Below, piece by piece: positions 7,051-15,286 of a stretch of 28,537 bases of DNA (its first letter is position 1; each line of letters opens with the position of its first letter). The notes beneath the pieces are model-generated. The model had not been told where the DNA came from. It saw nothing but the letters and a program-made list of their open reading frames with translations, and ran no database searches. Both the position numbers and the translations under genes were made by a program. The stretch lies in NCBI GenBank assembly GCA_036514535.1, contig DATBWZ010000128.1, forward strand, positions 1 through 28,537. The letters are read 5' to 3'. The stretch is from DATBWZ01 sp036514535 (GTDB lineage Bacteria; JAMCPX01; DATBWZ01).

Positions 7051-8739
7051 ATGCTTCTATCTCTCCTGAGACCGGAATTCCTAAGCATAAAGAACCGCAT
7101 CCGGAACCGAATGCCAGGTGATCTCTGGAAGGGGATAATTCTCTTTGTTGTAGCAGCGATTTTTTTCGTATTACTCTTTGCGCTATTCACAAAAGTCCTT
7201 TACTACTTTCACAGCATTCCGGCATTCGGCGACTTTCTGACAAAAAAGCTGATGCTTATTCTCTTTCTAACCTTTTTCTTCTTCCTGATATTCAGCAATC
7301 TTATTGTAAGTCTGTCAACATTTTTTCTTTCTGGAGAGATGAGCCTTGTCTTATCGCATCCTGTCCCGCTTTCTTATGTTTATTATTCACGGATTTTTCT
7401 GATCCTGATGGAAAGTTCATGGATGGTTCTTATACTCGCCATTCCCATCTTTCTTGCCTATGGCTGGGTCTTTTCTGCGGGCATCCACTTTTACATATAC
7501 GCAGGCATCTGTTTAATACCCTTTTTAATTATCTCAAGCGTAACCGGGTCTTTTATTACCACTATAATTGTCAGCGCCTTACCTGCAAAAAAGGTTCGGG
7601 ACTTTATATTCATATTATCTTTGATCATCCTTGGCGGTTTGTATGTATTGTTCAGAATAATCCAACCAGAAAAACTTATAAATCCGGAAGCATTTAAAAA
7701 TATTGCCGATTACTTTACCTCGCTTACCGTTCCCAATTCCTACCTGCTTCCAAGCGTCTGGATTACGGAATTTCTGACCCCGGTCCTAACAGGACGCGGC
7801 AACGGCTATTTTTACTTCATGATGTTAATCAGCACAGCGGCGGCATTTCTTGTTATAGGAGAATGGGTAAACGGAATAATCTACCCCGGCGCTTGGACGA
7901 AGGCCCAGGAAGCCAGAGAAGCAAAGATCGGCAGAGGAATAATATTTGCCCTGCTTACCAATCCACTGAAAAGAATATTTGCCCAGCAGACAGGTGCAGT
8001 AATGGTCAAGGACATAAAGTCCTTTTTCAGGGATGCGACTCAGTGGACTCAGTTGATCCTCCTTGCTGCGCTCATATTTGTATATCTACTTAATTTCAGA
8101 CTAATCCCTTTTGATCGGGTTCCGGATATATCTTTTTTCCTCAAGAACATCGTTTCTTTCATGAATCTGGGACTTGCCGGGTTTGTACTCTCGGCAATCG
8201 CAGTCCGTTTTATATATCCCGCAATAAGTCTTGAGGGTAAAAAGTTCTGGATCCTCAAATCTTCCCCCATAAGCATAAAGGAATATGTCCGGGCAAAATT
8301 CTTCGTAAACATTATTCCTTTTTTCTTTCTCGGCGAACTGCTGATTATCCTGAGCAATTATCTTCTTGGAACAACCGTTTTTATGATGGTTCTGGGTATA
8401 GTTACAATATTTATGTTGGTATTCGGAATTGTCTCGCTCGGAGTTGGGTTTGGGGCAACCTTCCCAAAATTTCATCTTGATAATCCCGCAAAAATTGCCA
8501 CAGGCTTCGGAGGCTTCATGTTTATGATTGTCTCCCTGCTTTATATCTCTCTGACAGTCGCCCTTGAAAGCTATCCAACCTACATCATCTTTTTTTCCGA
8601 AATAGGCAAGGTTGAACTGGGATTGAGCCACTGGCTTTTAATCAGTGTTTGTTTTTCCGGAAGCCTGCTGCTTAATCTTGCAGTTTTTTATCTTCCAATG
8701 CGATGGGGAATAAGGGCGCTGGAGAAAAGGGAGTTTTAA
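7051..8739 (+). CDS. Large ABC-2-type exporter permease
   Basis: Integral membrane protein of 562 residues, about twice the size of a simple ABC-2 permease, with roughly a dozen or more hydrophobic segments, for example residues about 27-52, 68-92, 118-140, 146-172, 248-266, 330-348, 367-392, 415-470, 490-515 and 535-552. Conserved-looking soluble pieces include FPKFHLDNPAKIATGFGG before a late membrane span, and a cytoplasmic loop rich in charged residues near 285-325. Probably the membrane partner of the ATPase encoded 7 bases upstream; its size suggests two permease halves in one chain. No substrate can be inferred. It is convergent with the methyltransferase gene, with 20 bases between stops and no clear terminator hairpin. 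Confidence 0.82.
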   Translation: MLLSLLRPEFLSIKNRIRNRMPGDLWKGIILFVVAAIFFVLLFALFTKVLYYFHSIPAFGDFLTKKLMLILFLTFFFFLIFSNLIVSLSTFFLSGEMSLVLSHPVPLSYVYYSRIFLILMESSWMVLILAIPIFLAYGWVFSAGIHFYIYAGICLIPFLIISSVTGSFITTIIVSALPAKKVRDFIFILSLIILGGLYVLFRIIQPEKLINPEAFKNIADYFTSLTVPNSYLLPSVWITEFLTPVLTGRGNGYFYFMMLISTAAAFLVIGEWVNGIIYPGAWTKAQEAREAKIGRGIIFALLTNPLKRIFAQQTGAVMVKDIKSFFRDATQWTQLILLAALIFVYLLNFRLIPFDRVPDISFFLKNIVSFMNLGLAGFVLSAIAVRFIYPAISLEGKKFWILKSSPISIKEYVRAKFFVNIIPFFFLGELLIILSNYLLGTTVFMMVLGIVTIFMLVFGIVSLGVGFGATFPKFHLDNPAKIATGFGGFMFMIVSLLYISLTVALESYPTYIIFFSEIGKVELGLSHWLLISVCFSGSLLLNLAVFYLPMRWGIRALEKREF

Positions 8740-8759
8740 ACCGGGAATCGGCTATTTCA

Positions 8760-9374
8760 TTAATTCTTTTTCTCAAGAACGAGAAATACCTGGGAATGAA
8801 AAACAGGCAGGATAACAGTTTTCTCTATTATTTTTAACCCGCTTGCCTCAATCTCCGATTCCATTTCTTTCATTGATAGCATCACAATGACTCTATTAAG
8901 CCTTCGTAGTCTTCTCGTAATAAAATGCAAAAAGTTCTTTTTGTACAGCGTTACAATAATATGCTTTTTTGATATGCGGGCAAGTTCTTTGAGAATGTTT
9001 ATCCGCTCCTCTTTGGTGAAATTGTGGTGCAATAACCTTGCAGTAAATGTAGCATCAAAACTTCCTTTCTTAAAAGGAAGGGCTTTCACACTGGCAACGA
9101 TAAAATCGCTGACTCTCTGCAAAATCTCTGAATTTTCCCTGGTTCTGTCAGCCATTTCAAAGGAAAGATCTCCTGAAGTTAAACGCATGCCCGCATTCAG
9201 AAATATACCGGAAAATCTTCCAAATCCGCAGGGAATATCAAGAATCTCTTTTCCCTTTAACTCAAATTTTACAATCCACCGTTTTACAATCCTTTGTTCA
9301 ATAAAATTTATAATTGCCTGATCCAGGTGCGTATATCTCGTTTTTTCATACTCAATTACATCTGTTTTTTTCAT
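8760..9374 (-). CDS. Class I SAM-dependent methyltransferase, substrate unknown
   Basis: 204-residue Rossmann-fold methyltransferase. Motif I is ILDIPCGFGRF (44-54), followed by an acidic residue in TSGDLS (Asp69). Motif IV region is GSFDATFTARLLHH (105-118), then a helix/strand ending KHIIVTLYKK. The layout matches small-molecule (UbiE/Coq5-like Methyltransf_11) enzymes rather than rRNA or DNA methylases, but the acceptor is not identifiable. An AAAGGA Shine-Dalgarno lies about 10 bases upstream of the ATG. It stands alone on the minus strand, divergent from thioredoxin and convergent with the permease gene. Confidence 0.85.
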   Translation of the reverse strand: MKKTDVIEYEKTRYTHLDQAIINFIEQRIVKRWIVKFELKGKEILDIPCGFGRFSGIFLNAGMRLTSGDLSFEMADRTRENSEILQRVSDFIVASVKALPFKKGSFDATFTARLLHHNFTKEERINILKELARISKKHIIVTLYKKNFLHFITRRLRRLNRVIVMLSMKEMESEIEASGLKIIEKTVILPVFHSQVFLVLEKKN

Positions 9375-9414
9375 GCTTTTTTGTTCCTTTATCTAAATTT
9401 CTGCCTGCAACCCC

Positions 9415-9442
9415 TTGACTTATACAAATCCAGTATTAAAAT
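9415..9442 (+). promoter_or_regulatory. Predicted thioredoxin promoter
   Basis: TTGACT at 9415-9420, 16-base spacer, TAAAAT at 9437-9442. The predicted transcript has a leader of about 25 bases containing AAGGAGG (9459-9465), 8 bases before the trx ATG at 9474. This is a conventional promoter plus Shine-Dalgarno arrangement. Confidence 0.6.
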
Positions 9443-9473
9443 ATTATCATATACCTTTAAGGAGGCAATAAAA

Positions 9474-9800
9474 ATGGCTGAAAATATTGTAGAAATAAAT
9501 GACGGCAATTTTGAAAACGAGGTGGTTAAATCAAATAAGCCCGCGATAGTTGACTTTTGGGCGCCCTGGTGCGGACCGTGCAGGGCAATTGCTCCGTTCA
9601 TGGAAGAACTGTCCAGAGAATACGTTGATAAGATAAAATTTGCAAAGATGAATGTGGATGATAATCCAAAAACACCCGGTAGATTCGGGATCAGAAGCAT
9701 TCCAACTTTGATTATTTTTAAAAACGGGAAAGCTCATTCGCAGCAGATTGGCGCTGTTTCCAAAAGATCCCTTGAAGAATTTATAAAAAAAGCCCTATAA
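9474..9800 (+). CDS. trxA: Thioredoxin
   Basis: Cytosolic disulfide reductase of 108 residues, the standard thioredoxin length. The active site is WAPWCGPCR, with the conserved Asp in VDFWAPW, and the cis-Pro loop is in RSIPTLIIF. The start is fixed by AAGGAGG 8 bases upstream; an in-frame extension back to 9294 would add a non-homologous, methyltransferase-antisense stretch and is rejected. It is transcribed alone from the 9415-9442 promoter. Its 3' end overlaps the convergent rodA 3' end by 6 bases. No thioredoxin reductase gene is in the window. Confidence 0.97.
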   Translation: MAENIVEINDGNFENEVVKSNKPAIVDFWAPWCGPCRAIAPFMEELSREYVDKIKFAKMNVDDNPKTPGRFGIRSIPTLIIFKNGKAHSQQIGAVSKRSLEEFIKKAL

Positions 9801-10889
9801 ATCCGTAAATATCCTCTTCCTGAGGTCTATATTTATAAGAAGGGCGCATTCTATCATAAGAATAATCAACGATGACCTTCCATAACTAAAAAATGGCAGG
9901 GGTATTCCAACAACAGGGAGCAATCCAAGAACCATTCCAAGATTGATAAGTAGCTGCGCCGAAATAAAAAAAGTTATACCGGAAGCAAGAAGGAACCCAA
10001 AACGGTCCTTTGCTTTAACAGCTATATCAAATGCCGTGATTATAAAAATAAAAAAGAGGGCAAAAACAATAAAAGCGCCTAAAAATCCCCATTCTTCTGA
10101 AAAAGTGGAAAATATGAAATCGGTATAGTGCTCCGGAAGAAACCCCAATTGCGTCTGCGTCCCCTGCAGAAATCCCTTGCCAAAAATTCCGCCTGAACCT
10201 ATAGCAATCTTTGACTGTATGATGTGGTATCCGCTCCCGAGCGGGTCCATTGATGGATTTAGAAACGATAACATGCGTTTTTTCTGATAATCTTTAAGAA
10301 AAAACCATGCTGCCGGCGCAATGGCAGCGGCTCCAGTGGAGAGAGCAATCAGACTTCTTACCCTGATACCGACAAACAAAAGCACTGCGAATCCCCCGAT
10401 AGTTGTATGTAATGCAGTGCCCAAATCAGGCTGGAGAACAACAAGAAAAAAAGGAATTAAAACTATTGCCCCAGAAAGAATCAGATTTTTAAATCTCATT
10501 CCCTCTTTTACTTCCCTGGATTCAAAAAATTTTGCAAGAAGAATAATAATAGAAAGTTTCATCAGTTCTGAAGGTTGAAAAACCTGCCCGCCAAAGGAAA
10601 TCCATCGCTGCGCTCCACCCGAGACTTTTCCCGCGAGAAGAACAAGCATAAGTAATCCCAGTGCACCTGCATAAATGGGATAGGCAACCCGGGACCAGAA
10701 TCTGTAATCAACAAAAACCATTACTGCCATTACAGCAATTCCTAAAAGAACCAGTAAAACCTGCTTTTGAAATATATCATAAGAAACTGCTCTGCTCGCA
10801 CTGAAAAGGTTCAGAATACCAATGAAGGTCAAGGCTATAAAGGTGCCAATCAGGCGCCTATTGAGATACTTCGGGAATCTGATTTCCAT
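9795..10889 (-). CDS. rodA: RodA, SEDS peptidoglycan glycosyltransferase
   Basis: Polytopic SEDS-family glycan polymerase that works with PBP2 (the adjacent mrdA) in lateral wall synthesis at the inner membrane. 364 residues, about ten membrane spans. Family signatures: VLQPDLGTAL with the functionally important Asp, FLPEHYTDFIFS, EEWGFLGA, and GIPLPFFSYGRSS near the C-terminus. The last normally reads SYGGSS, so the second Gly is Arg here. It begins inside mrdA (32-base overlap), indicating translational coupling, and is the last gene of the elongation operon. Its stop codon overlaps the convergent thioredoxin stop. Confidence 0.95.
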   Translation of the reverse strand: MEIRFPKYLNRRLIGTFIALTFIGILNLFSASRAVSYDIFQKQVLLVLLGIAVMAVMVFVDYRFWSRVAYPIYAGALGLLMLVLLAGKVSGGAQRWISFGGQVFQPSELMKLSIIILLAKFFESREVKEGMRFKNLILSGAIVLIPFFLVVLQPDLGTALHTTIGGFAVLLFVGIRVRSLIALSTGAAAIAPAAWFFLKDYQKKRMLSFLNPSMDPLGSGYHIIQSKIAIGSGGIFGKGFLQGTQTQLGFLPEHYTDFIFSTFSEEWGFLGAFIVFALFFIFIITAFDIAVKAKDRFGFLLASGITFFISAQLLINLGMVLGLLPVVGIPLPFFSYGRSSLIILMIECALLINIDLRKRIFTDL

Positions 10890-12783
10890 CCTGTTCTACT
10901 CCAATATTTTTTATAAATTTTATATTTCTAAGTTCTCTCTCTTTCTGTATATCCCAAAACCTTTTGATTACCTTCCCCACCAGCGGAGCTGCGACCTTGC
11001 CGCCCGAACCGCCATGCTCAACAATAGCCACGACAAGAATCCTGGGCTTCTCCACTGGACTGAACCCTACAAATAATGCATGATCGCGAAGATTATAAGG
11101 AAGGTCCTCTGGTTTCCCTCTAACAGAAGAAACAACCTGGGATGTTCCGGTCTTCCCGGCAACTTCATAACCCTGAACAAAAGCGCTTCTTCCGGTGCCC
11201 CCTGTATCCATTACAACACTCTTCAGTGCATTTTTAATAAATTTAAAAGTAGATTTTTTTATATCTATTTCTCTCAAAACCTCAGGGGTATTTTCCTTCA
11301 GAACCTCACCGCCAGGATATACAACCCGTTTTACAATCATCGGAGCATACACCTTTCCTTCATTGGCTATCGCCTCATATAATTTGAGCAACTGCACGGG
11401 GGTAACAACCGTGTATCCCTGTCCTATAGAAAACGAGAGAGTTTCTCCGGGATACCATGGTTCCTTCAGAATTTTTGTTTTCCATGCTCCGTCCGGAACA
11501 AGGCCTGTTTTTTCCCCTTTTATACCAATTCCGGTTGGTTGCATCAGACCCATCTTTTTTGCGTATTTTGAGATAGCATCCATTCCAAGCGTAAGCCCCA
11601 ACTGGTAAAAATACACATCGCAGGAATTAACAATAGCGTTGAAAAGATCCATCCGCCCATGCCCCCATCCTTTCCAACAATTGTAAACCCTGTTTCCAAA
11701 TCTATACGCACCGTTGCAATAGTAAGAGTTCTCCGTGGATATGCCCTCCTCAATAGCCGCTGCTGCAAGAACAACCTTGAATGTAGAACCAGGAGGATAA
11801 AGCCCTCTGATGCCTCTGTCTTCAAGAGGGTGCTCTGGTCCTTCAATTAATTTCAGCCATTCATCCGGCTGACTCTCTACCGTAAAAAAATTTGGATCAT
11901 ACGCCGGAGAATTTTGATATGCAAGAATCTCCCCTGTTTGCGGATCCTCAGCTATAATTACGCCGACTTTGTCCTTCATTATATCCCTGACCTCTATCTG
12001 CAGATCAAGGTCAATGGTCAATTCCAGATCTGCCCCTGGCAATGGATCCTTTTTTTGTATGGATTTTATCTCTCTTCCCTGAGCATCTACTTCAATTATC
12101 TGCTGACCCTTTTTCCCCTTCAGAACCATTTCCATGGATTCTTCCAGCCCCGATTTTCCAACAAAATCACCCAGTGTATAATCTTCTATTTTATAAGATC
12201 TCAACAACTTCAGATCATTTTCATCAGCCTCTCCTATATGGCCTATCAGATGGGCAGACATCTCCTTAAATGGATAGTACCTGGTTGGCTTCCAATAAAC
12301 ATAAACTCCCGGCAGTTGATACTGGTTCACTTTAATCCTGGAAAGCTGTTCCCAGGAAATATCCTTGGCAATAGTTATAGGCTGAAATCTCTTTAATCCT
12401 TTTTGCTTTGCTAAATTTATCCGTTCTTCTATTTGATAGGGATTGATCTTCAATTTGTCCCCAAGGCTCTTTACCAAAGAGGCTTGATAATTTATATCCT
12501 CAAGGACAATAGACACATTAAAAGTAGGCCTGTTTTCTGCGACAATTCTGCCAAACCTGTCAATGAGTCTGCCACGCGGAGCATCCGCTTCAATTCTCCG
12601 TATGCTGTTCGCAATTGCCTGTCTTTTGAATTCTCCCCCCCTGAATACCTGGATGTACCAAATTCGCAACAGCAGAATAAGAAAACCAGAAATGATAAAG
12701 ATTAAAACAATGCGTTCTTTCTGTTTAAGTGAAGGATCTTCCGGATCGTGATGTATAATCTCCTCAATACCTGTTAACTTCAT
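10858..12783 (-). CDS. mrdA: Penicillin-binding protein 2 (peptidoglycan DD-transpeptidase)
   Basis: Class B PBP cross-linking peptidoglycan during elongation. One N-terminal membrane span (about 24-46), a pedestal/dimerisation domain (about 60-250, with the family segment DAPRGRLIDRFGRIVAENRP), then the transpeptidase domain. The active-site motifs are Ser333-T-F-Lys336 (PPGSTFK), Ser387-C-Asp389 (NSCDVYFYQLG) and Lys544-T-Gly546 (AGKTGTSQ). 641 residues is normal for PBP2. It overlaps mreD by 4 bases and rodA by 32 bases in the usual mreBCD-mrdA-rodA order. Confidence 0.96.
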   Translation of the reverse strand: MKLTGIEEIIHHDPEDPSLKQKERIVLIFIISGFLILLLRIWYIQVFRGGEFKRQAIANSIRRIEADAPRGRLIDRFGRIVAENRPTFNVSIVLEDINYQASLVKSLGDKLKINPYQIEERINLAKQKGLKRFQPITIAKDISWEQLSRIKVNQYQLPGVYVYWKPTRYYPFKEMSAHLIGHIGEADENDLKLLRSYKIEDYTLGDFVGKSGLEESMEMVLKGKKGQQIIEVDAQGREIKSIQKKDPLPGADLELTIDLDLQIEVRDIMKDKVGVIIAEDPQTGEILAYQNSPAYDPNFFTVESQPDEWLKLIEGPEHPLEDRGIRGLYPPGSTFKVVLAAAAIEEGISTENSYYCNGAYRFGNRVYNCWKGWGHGRMDLFNAIVNSCDVYFYQLGLTLGMDAISKYAKKMGLMQPTGIGIKGEKTGLVPDGAWKTKILKEPWYPGETLSFSIGQGYTVVTPVQLLKLYEAIANEGKVYAPMIVKRVVYPGGEVLKENTPEVLREIDIKKSTFKFIKNALKSVVMDTGGTGRSAFVQGYEVAGKTGTSQVVSSVRGKPEDLPYNLRDHALFVGFSPVEKPRILVVAIVEHGGSGGKVAAPLVGKVIKRFWDIQKERELRNIKFIKNIGVEQDGNQIPEVSQ

Positions 12784-13268
12784 ATTCCTTTTTGTCTTTC
12801 CAATATTATATCATCAATTCCTCTCAATTTGGCATATATAAACGGAGCAAATAGACTGTTCAGAACACTTTTTAATATAATCAAGATTAACCCATCCCAT
12901 AAGCCCAGAATAAACTTCATGGCAAGATGCCATGTAATCATGGCTAAAAAAGTAAAAATTACTTGGAAAAATTTGCCATTTTCATTCAGTTTATTATGAA
13001 TCAACTGTAAAAATCCGAATATAGTTAATCCGACTACAATATTTGTCCCTACATACGAACCTGTAAAAATATCCCTAATATAGGACAACGATATAACAAG
13101 AAATATCCCGGGAAAAAAGTCACAGAATAAAATGGCATAAAAAATGACAATCAGGAGAAGTTCTATTATTCTTTTGTTGGCTGTTAATCCATTTAATAAA
13201 CCTACCTCTAAAACTACTGCCAGCCATCCAAGAAAAAGAAGAAGAAAAAACTGTTTAAGGCGCAGCAT
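12780..13268 (-). CDS. mreD: Rod shape-determining protein MreD
   Basis: Small integral membrane protein (162 residues, about five spans) of the elongasome, linking MreC to the membrane. The sequence is hydrophobic and poorly conserved, as is normal for MreD; it starts MLRLKQFFLLLFLGWLAVVL. Position between mreC (14-base overlap) and mrdA (4-base overlap) makes the call secure. Confidence 0.9.
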   Translation of the reverse strand: MLRLKQFFLLLFLGWLAVVLEVGLLNGLTANKRIIELLLIVIFYAILFCDFFPGIFLVISLSYIRDIFTGSYVGTNIVVGLTIFGFLQLIHNKLNENGKFFQVIFTFLAMITWHLAMKFILGLWDGLILIILKSVLNSLFAPFIYAKLRGIDDIILERQKGI

Positions 13269-14088
13269 TCATTCCCTCAATGCGCGAAACCAGAAGAACT
13301 TCCTCAAGTTTGTTCAACTTCGCAGATGGTATAACCGTAATATTTTTGAACATCTTCAGCGGACTAGTCTCAACATTGCTGACTGTTCCGATAATATGCT
13401 TCTCTACAAAAACACCGCCAAGCCCTGAGGTTATGACGCTATCCCCCACTACAATATCCTCCTCCCTTTTTACAAAATCAACAGCGCAATCCTCTCCGGT
13501 TCCATAGAGAATAGCCCGGGTTCTCGTGCGTTCAAATCGCACATCAATAAAACTTCGCTGGTTGGTAATAAGCATGATCTGGGCAGTTTTAGCACTTGCC
13601 CTGAAGACCCTGCCAACAACACCATCGGGAACAAACACCTCCGTATTCATTGTTACGCCGCTGCTTGTCCCTTTATCTACTAAATACATGATATTTCTCT
13701 CATCCGATGCAACGCCGATAATCTTGGCAGGAATAATTTTATATTCTTCTTTTTCTGCAAAGGTTAGCAATTTTTTAAGCCGCTCGTTTTCCTGCTTAAG
13801 CGCTCTTAGCTTACGATTATCTTCAAGCAATACGCTTAACTTCTCTCTCAAAAATTCGGCATCCCTTTTTACTCCAACCAGGTGTATATATTCGGACCAG
13901 GAGTCAGCAATACTATTCCTGATTCCATGAATGAACCTTATCGGATAAGAGGTCACGGAAAGGATGCCCCTAGTAATTATCCCTGGCTGTGGAGGATTCA
14001 GCACATCATATGTGAATATTTGAATAGAGATTATTAAAAATATAACAAGAATTATCCATCTAACATTTTTCTTCAAAAATTCTATCAT
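13255..14088 (-). CDS. mreC: Rod shape-determining protein MreC
   Basis: Bitopic periplasmic scaffold that connects MreB/MreD to PBP2. 277 residues: membrane anchor at about 10-28, coiled-coil region at about 75-112 (REKLSVLLEDNRKLRALKQE and onward), then the periplasmic beta-domain with IGVASDERNIMYLVDKG, VPDGVVGRV and VITSGLGGVF. A gap of 79 bases separates it from mreB; that gap carries a repeated 9-mer but no clear promoter or Shine-Dalgarno. It overlaps mreD by 14 bases. Confidence 0.94.
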   Translation of the reverse strand: MIEFLKKNVRWIILVIFLIISIQIFTYDVLNPPQPGIITRGILSVTSYPIRFIHGIRNSIADSWSEYIHLVGVKRDAEFLREKLSVLLEDNRKLRALKQENERLKKLLTFAEKEEYKIIPAKIIGVASDERNIMYLVDKGTSSGVTMNTEVFVPDGVVGRVFRASAKTAQIMLITNQRSFIDVRFERTRTRAILYGTGEDCAVDFVKREEDIVVGDSVITSGLGGVFVEKHIIGTVSNVETSPLKMFKNITVIPSAKLNKLEEVLLVSRIEGMNAAP

Positions 14089-14128
14089 GGCAGGTTTGAC
14101 AGCTTTGCCTTCAACAAGCGCTGTTCTT

Positions 14129-14155
14129 TATTAACATATAATAAAATATTAACAT
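14129..14155. repeat. Direct repeat TATTAACAT x2 with 18-bp period, between mreB and mreC
   Basis: TATTAACAT occurs at 14129-14137 and again at 14147-14155, start-to-start distance 18 bp. The stretch is AT-rich and lies in the only sizeable gap inside the mre operon. It could be a pair of protein-binding half-sites on one DNA face or simply low-complexity sequence. Confidence 0.4.
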
Positions 14156-14167
14156 TTCGGACTTCGG

Positions 14168-15190
14168 CTAAGGGATTGCAACCCTTTTCAGAATATCAAT
14201 CTGGTCAATTAATTTCCCGGCACCGACCACAACGCAAGTCAAAGGATCCTCCGCAATTATAACCGGCAATCCCGTTTCTTCCCGCAGAAGAATATCAATG
14301 TTTCTTAATAACGCGCCACCGCCAGCAAGGACTATTCCCCGTTCAACTATATCGGAAGCAAGCTCTGGAGGCGTCCTCTCCAGGGTCATCTTTACCGCTT
14401 CCACAATTGCATTTGTTGGTTCGAACAGCGCATCCTTTATCTCCTCTTCGTTTGTTGTAATAGTCTTGGGAATACCGGCAACAAGGTCTCTGCCTTTTAC
14501 CTCAAGGGTGCGATTTTCATTGGTACTATACGCTGTCCCGACAGTCATCTTGATCTGCTCTGCTGTCCTGTCTCCAATAAGCATATTGTACTTTCTTTTC
14601 ATAAACTGGATAATTGCCTCATCCATCTTATCCCCTGCCACCCTGATAGACTTGCTGATCACTATTCCGGAAAGAGATATAACAGCGACCTCGGTGGTTC
14701 CACCACCTATGTCAACAATCATATTCCCCGTTGCATCCTGTATGGGCAGACCAGCGCCGATTGCCGATGCCATCGGCTCTTCAATGAGATAAACTGCCCT
14801 GGCGCCTGCTGATTCTGCAGATTCCTTTACAGCCCTTTTTTCCACCTCTGTTATTCCATATGGAACACCTATGATTATTCTGGGTCTTATGAGGCTGCTC
14901 CGGTTATTATGGACCTTCCTGATGAAATATCTAAGCATTGCCTCGGTTACTTCAAAATCTGCAATAACGCCATCTTTCATTGGCCGGATAGCCAGAATAT
15001 CGCCTGGCGTTTTCCCAAGCATTCTTTTCGCTTCTTCACCTACAGCAAGAACCTTTTTTACGCCTCTGGAATCCCTGTGGACAGCAACAACTGATGGCTC
15101 ATTAACTACTATGCCTTTTCCCTTCACATAAATGAGGGTATTTGCTGTACCCAAATCAATTGCCAAGTCATTTGAAAAAAAGCCAAACAT
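14168..15190 (-). CDS. mreB: Actin-like cell shape protein MreB
   Basis: ATP-binding actin homologue forming membrane-associated filaments that steer the elongasome. 340 residues from the ATG whose codon occupies 15188-15190. Phosphate and nucleotide motifs: FSNDLAIDLGTANTLIYV at the N-terminus, VDIGGGTTEVAVISL, and VLAGGGALLRNID. The start is chosen over an ATG 18 bases upstream because AAAGGAG (15202-15196) lies 5 bases before it and MFGFF-DLAIDLGTAN is the standard MreB N-terminus. The gene is preceded by its own likely promoter and by a tandem 18-bp repeat, downstream of the Crp-family gene. Confidence 0.97.
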   Translation of the reverse strand: MFGFFSNDLAIDLGTANTLIYVKGKGIVVNEPSVVAVHRDSRGVKKVLAVGEEAKRMLGKTPGDILAIRPMKDGVIADFEVTEAMLRYFIRKVHNNRSSLIRPRIIIGVPYGITEVEKRAVKESAESAGARAVYLIEEPMASAIGAGLPIQDATGNMIVDIGGGTTEVAVISLSGIVISKSIRVAGDKMDEAIIQFMKRKYNMLIGDRTAEQIKMTVGTAYSTNENRTLEVKGRDLVAGIPKTITTNEEEIKDALFEPTNAIVEAVKMTLERTPPELASDIVERGIVLAGGGALLRNIDILLREETGLPVIIAEDPLTCVVVGAGKLIDQIDILKRVAIP

Positions 15191-15210
15191 ATAATCTCCT
15201 TTGGTCAAAT

Positions 15211-15242
15211 ATTATACATTATTGACTTATTTTTAAAACAAT
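15211..15242 (-). promoter_or_regulatory. Possible mreB promoter
   Basis: On the minus strand a perfect TATAAT lies at 15216-15211, 20 bases before the mreB start codon, giving a short leader that contains the Shine-Dalgarno. No -35 hexamer is well placed: TTGTTT (15242-15237) has a 20-base spacer and TTTTAA (15238-15233) a 16-base spacer. The weak -35 suggests dependence on an activator or on the AT-rich upstream DNA. Confidence 0.4.
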
Positions 15243-15250
15243 TTTTCACT

Positions 15251-15286
15251 TTTTTATTAATTGTTAAATTTTTATTCATTGTTAAA
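15251..15286. repeat. Tandem 18-bp repeat upstream of mreB
   Basis: Two adjacent 18-base units, 15251-15268 and 15269-15286, match at 17 of 18 positions (TTTTTATT-A/C-ATTGTTAAA). The right unit contains the stop codon of the Crp-family gene (15272-15274); the left unit is in the gap in front of the mreB promoter, about 45-80 bases upstream of the predicted transcription start. Confidence 0.75.

Noticed and set aside
8101..8631. Long open frame antisense to the permease gene (about 176 codons)
   Set aside because: It lies wholly inside a well-supported membrane protein gene, has no Shine-Dalgarno or recognisable domain, and its odd composition (rich in Lys, Asn, Glu) is what antisense to hydrophobic codons produces.
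8740..8759. Terminator between the convergent permease and methyltransferase genes
   Set aside because: No GC-rich hairpin in the 20-base gap; only a T-rich stretch inside the methyltransferase end.
9294..9473. N-terminal extension of thioredoxin by 60 residues
   Set aside because: The extra part is antisense to the methyltransferase start and contains the promoter; a strong Shine-Dalgarno fixes the start at 9474.
14100..14126. ACAGC...GCTGT inverted repeat as a terminator between mreB and mreC
   Set aside because: Only five paired bases with a long loop and no T-run on the transcribed strand.
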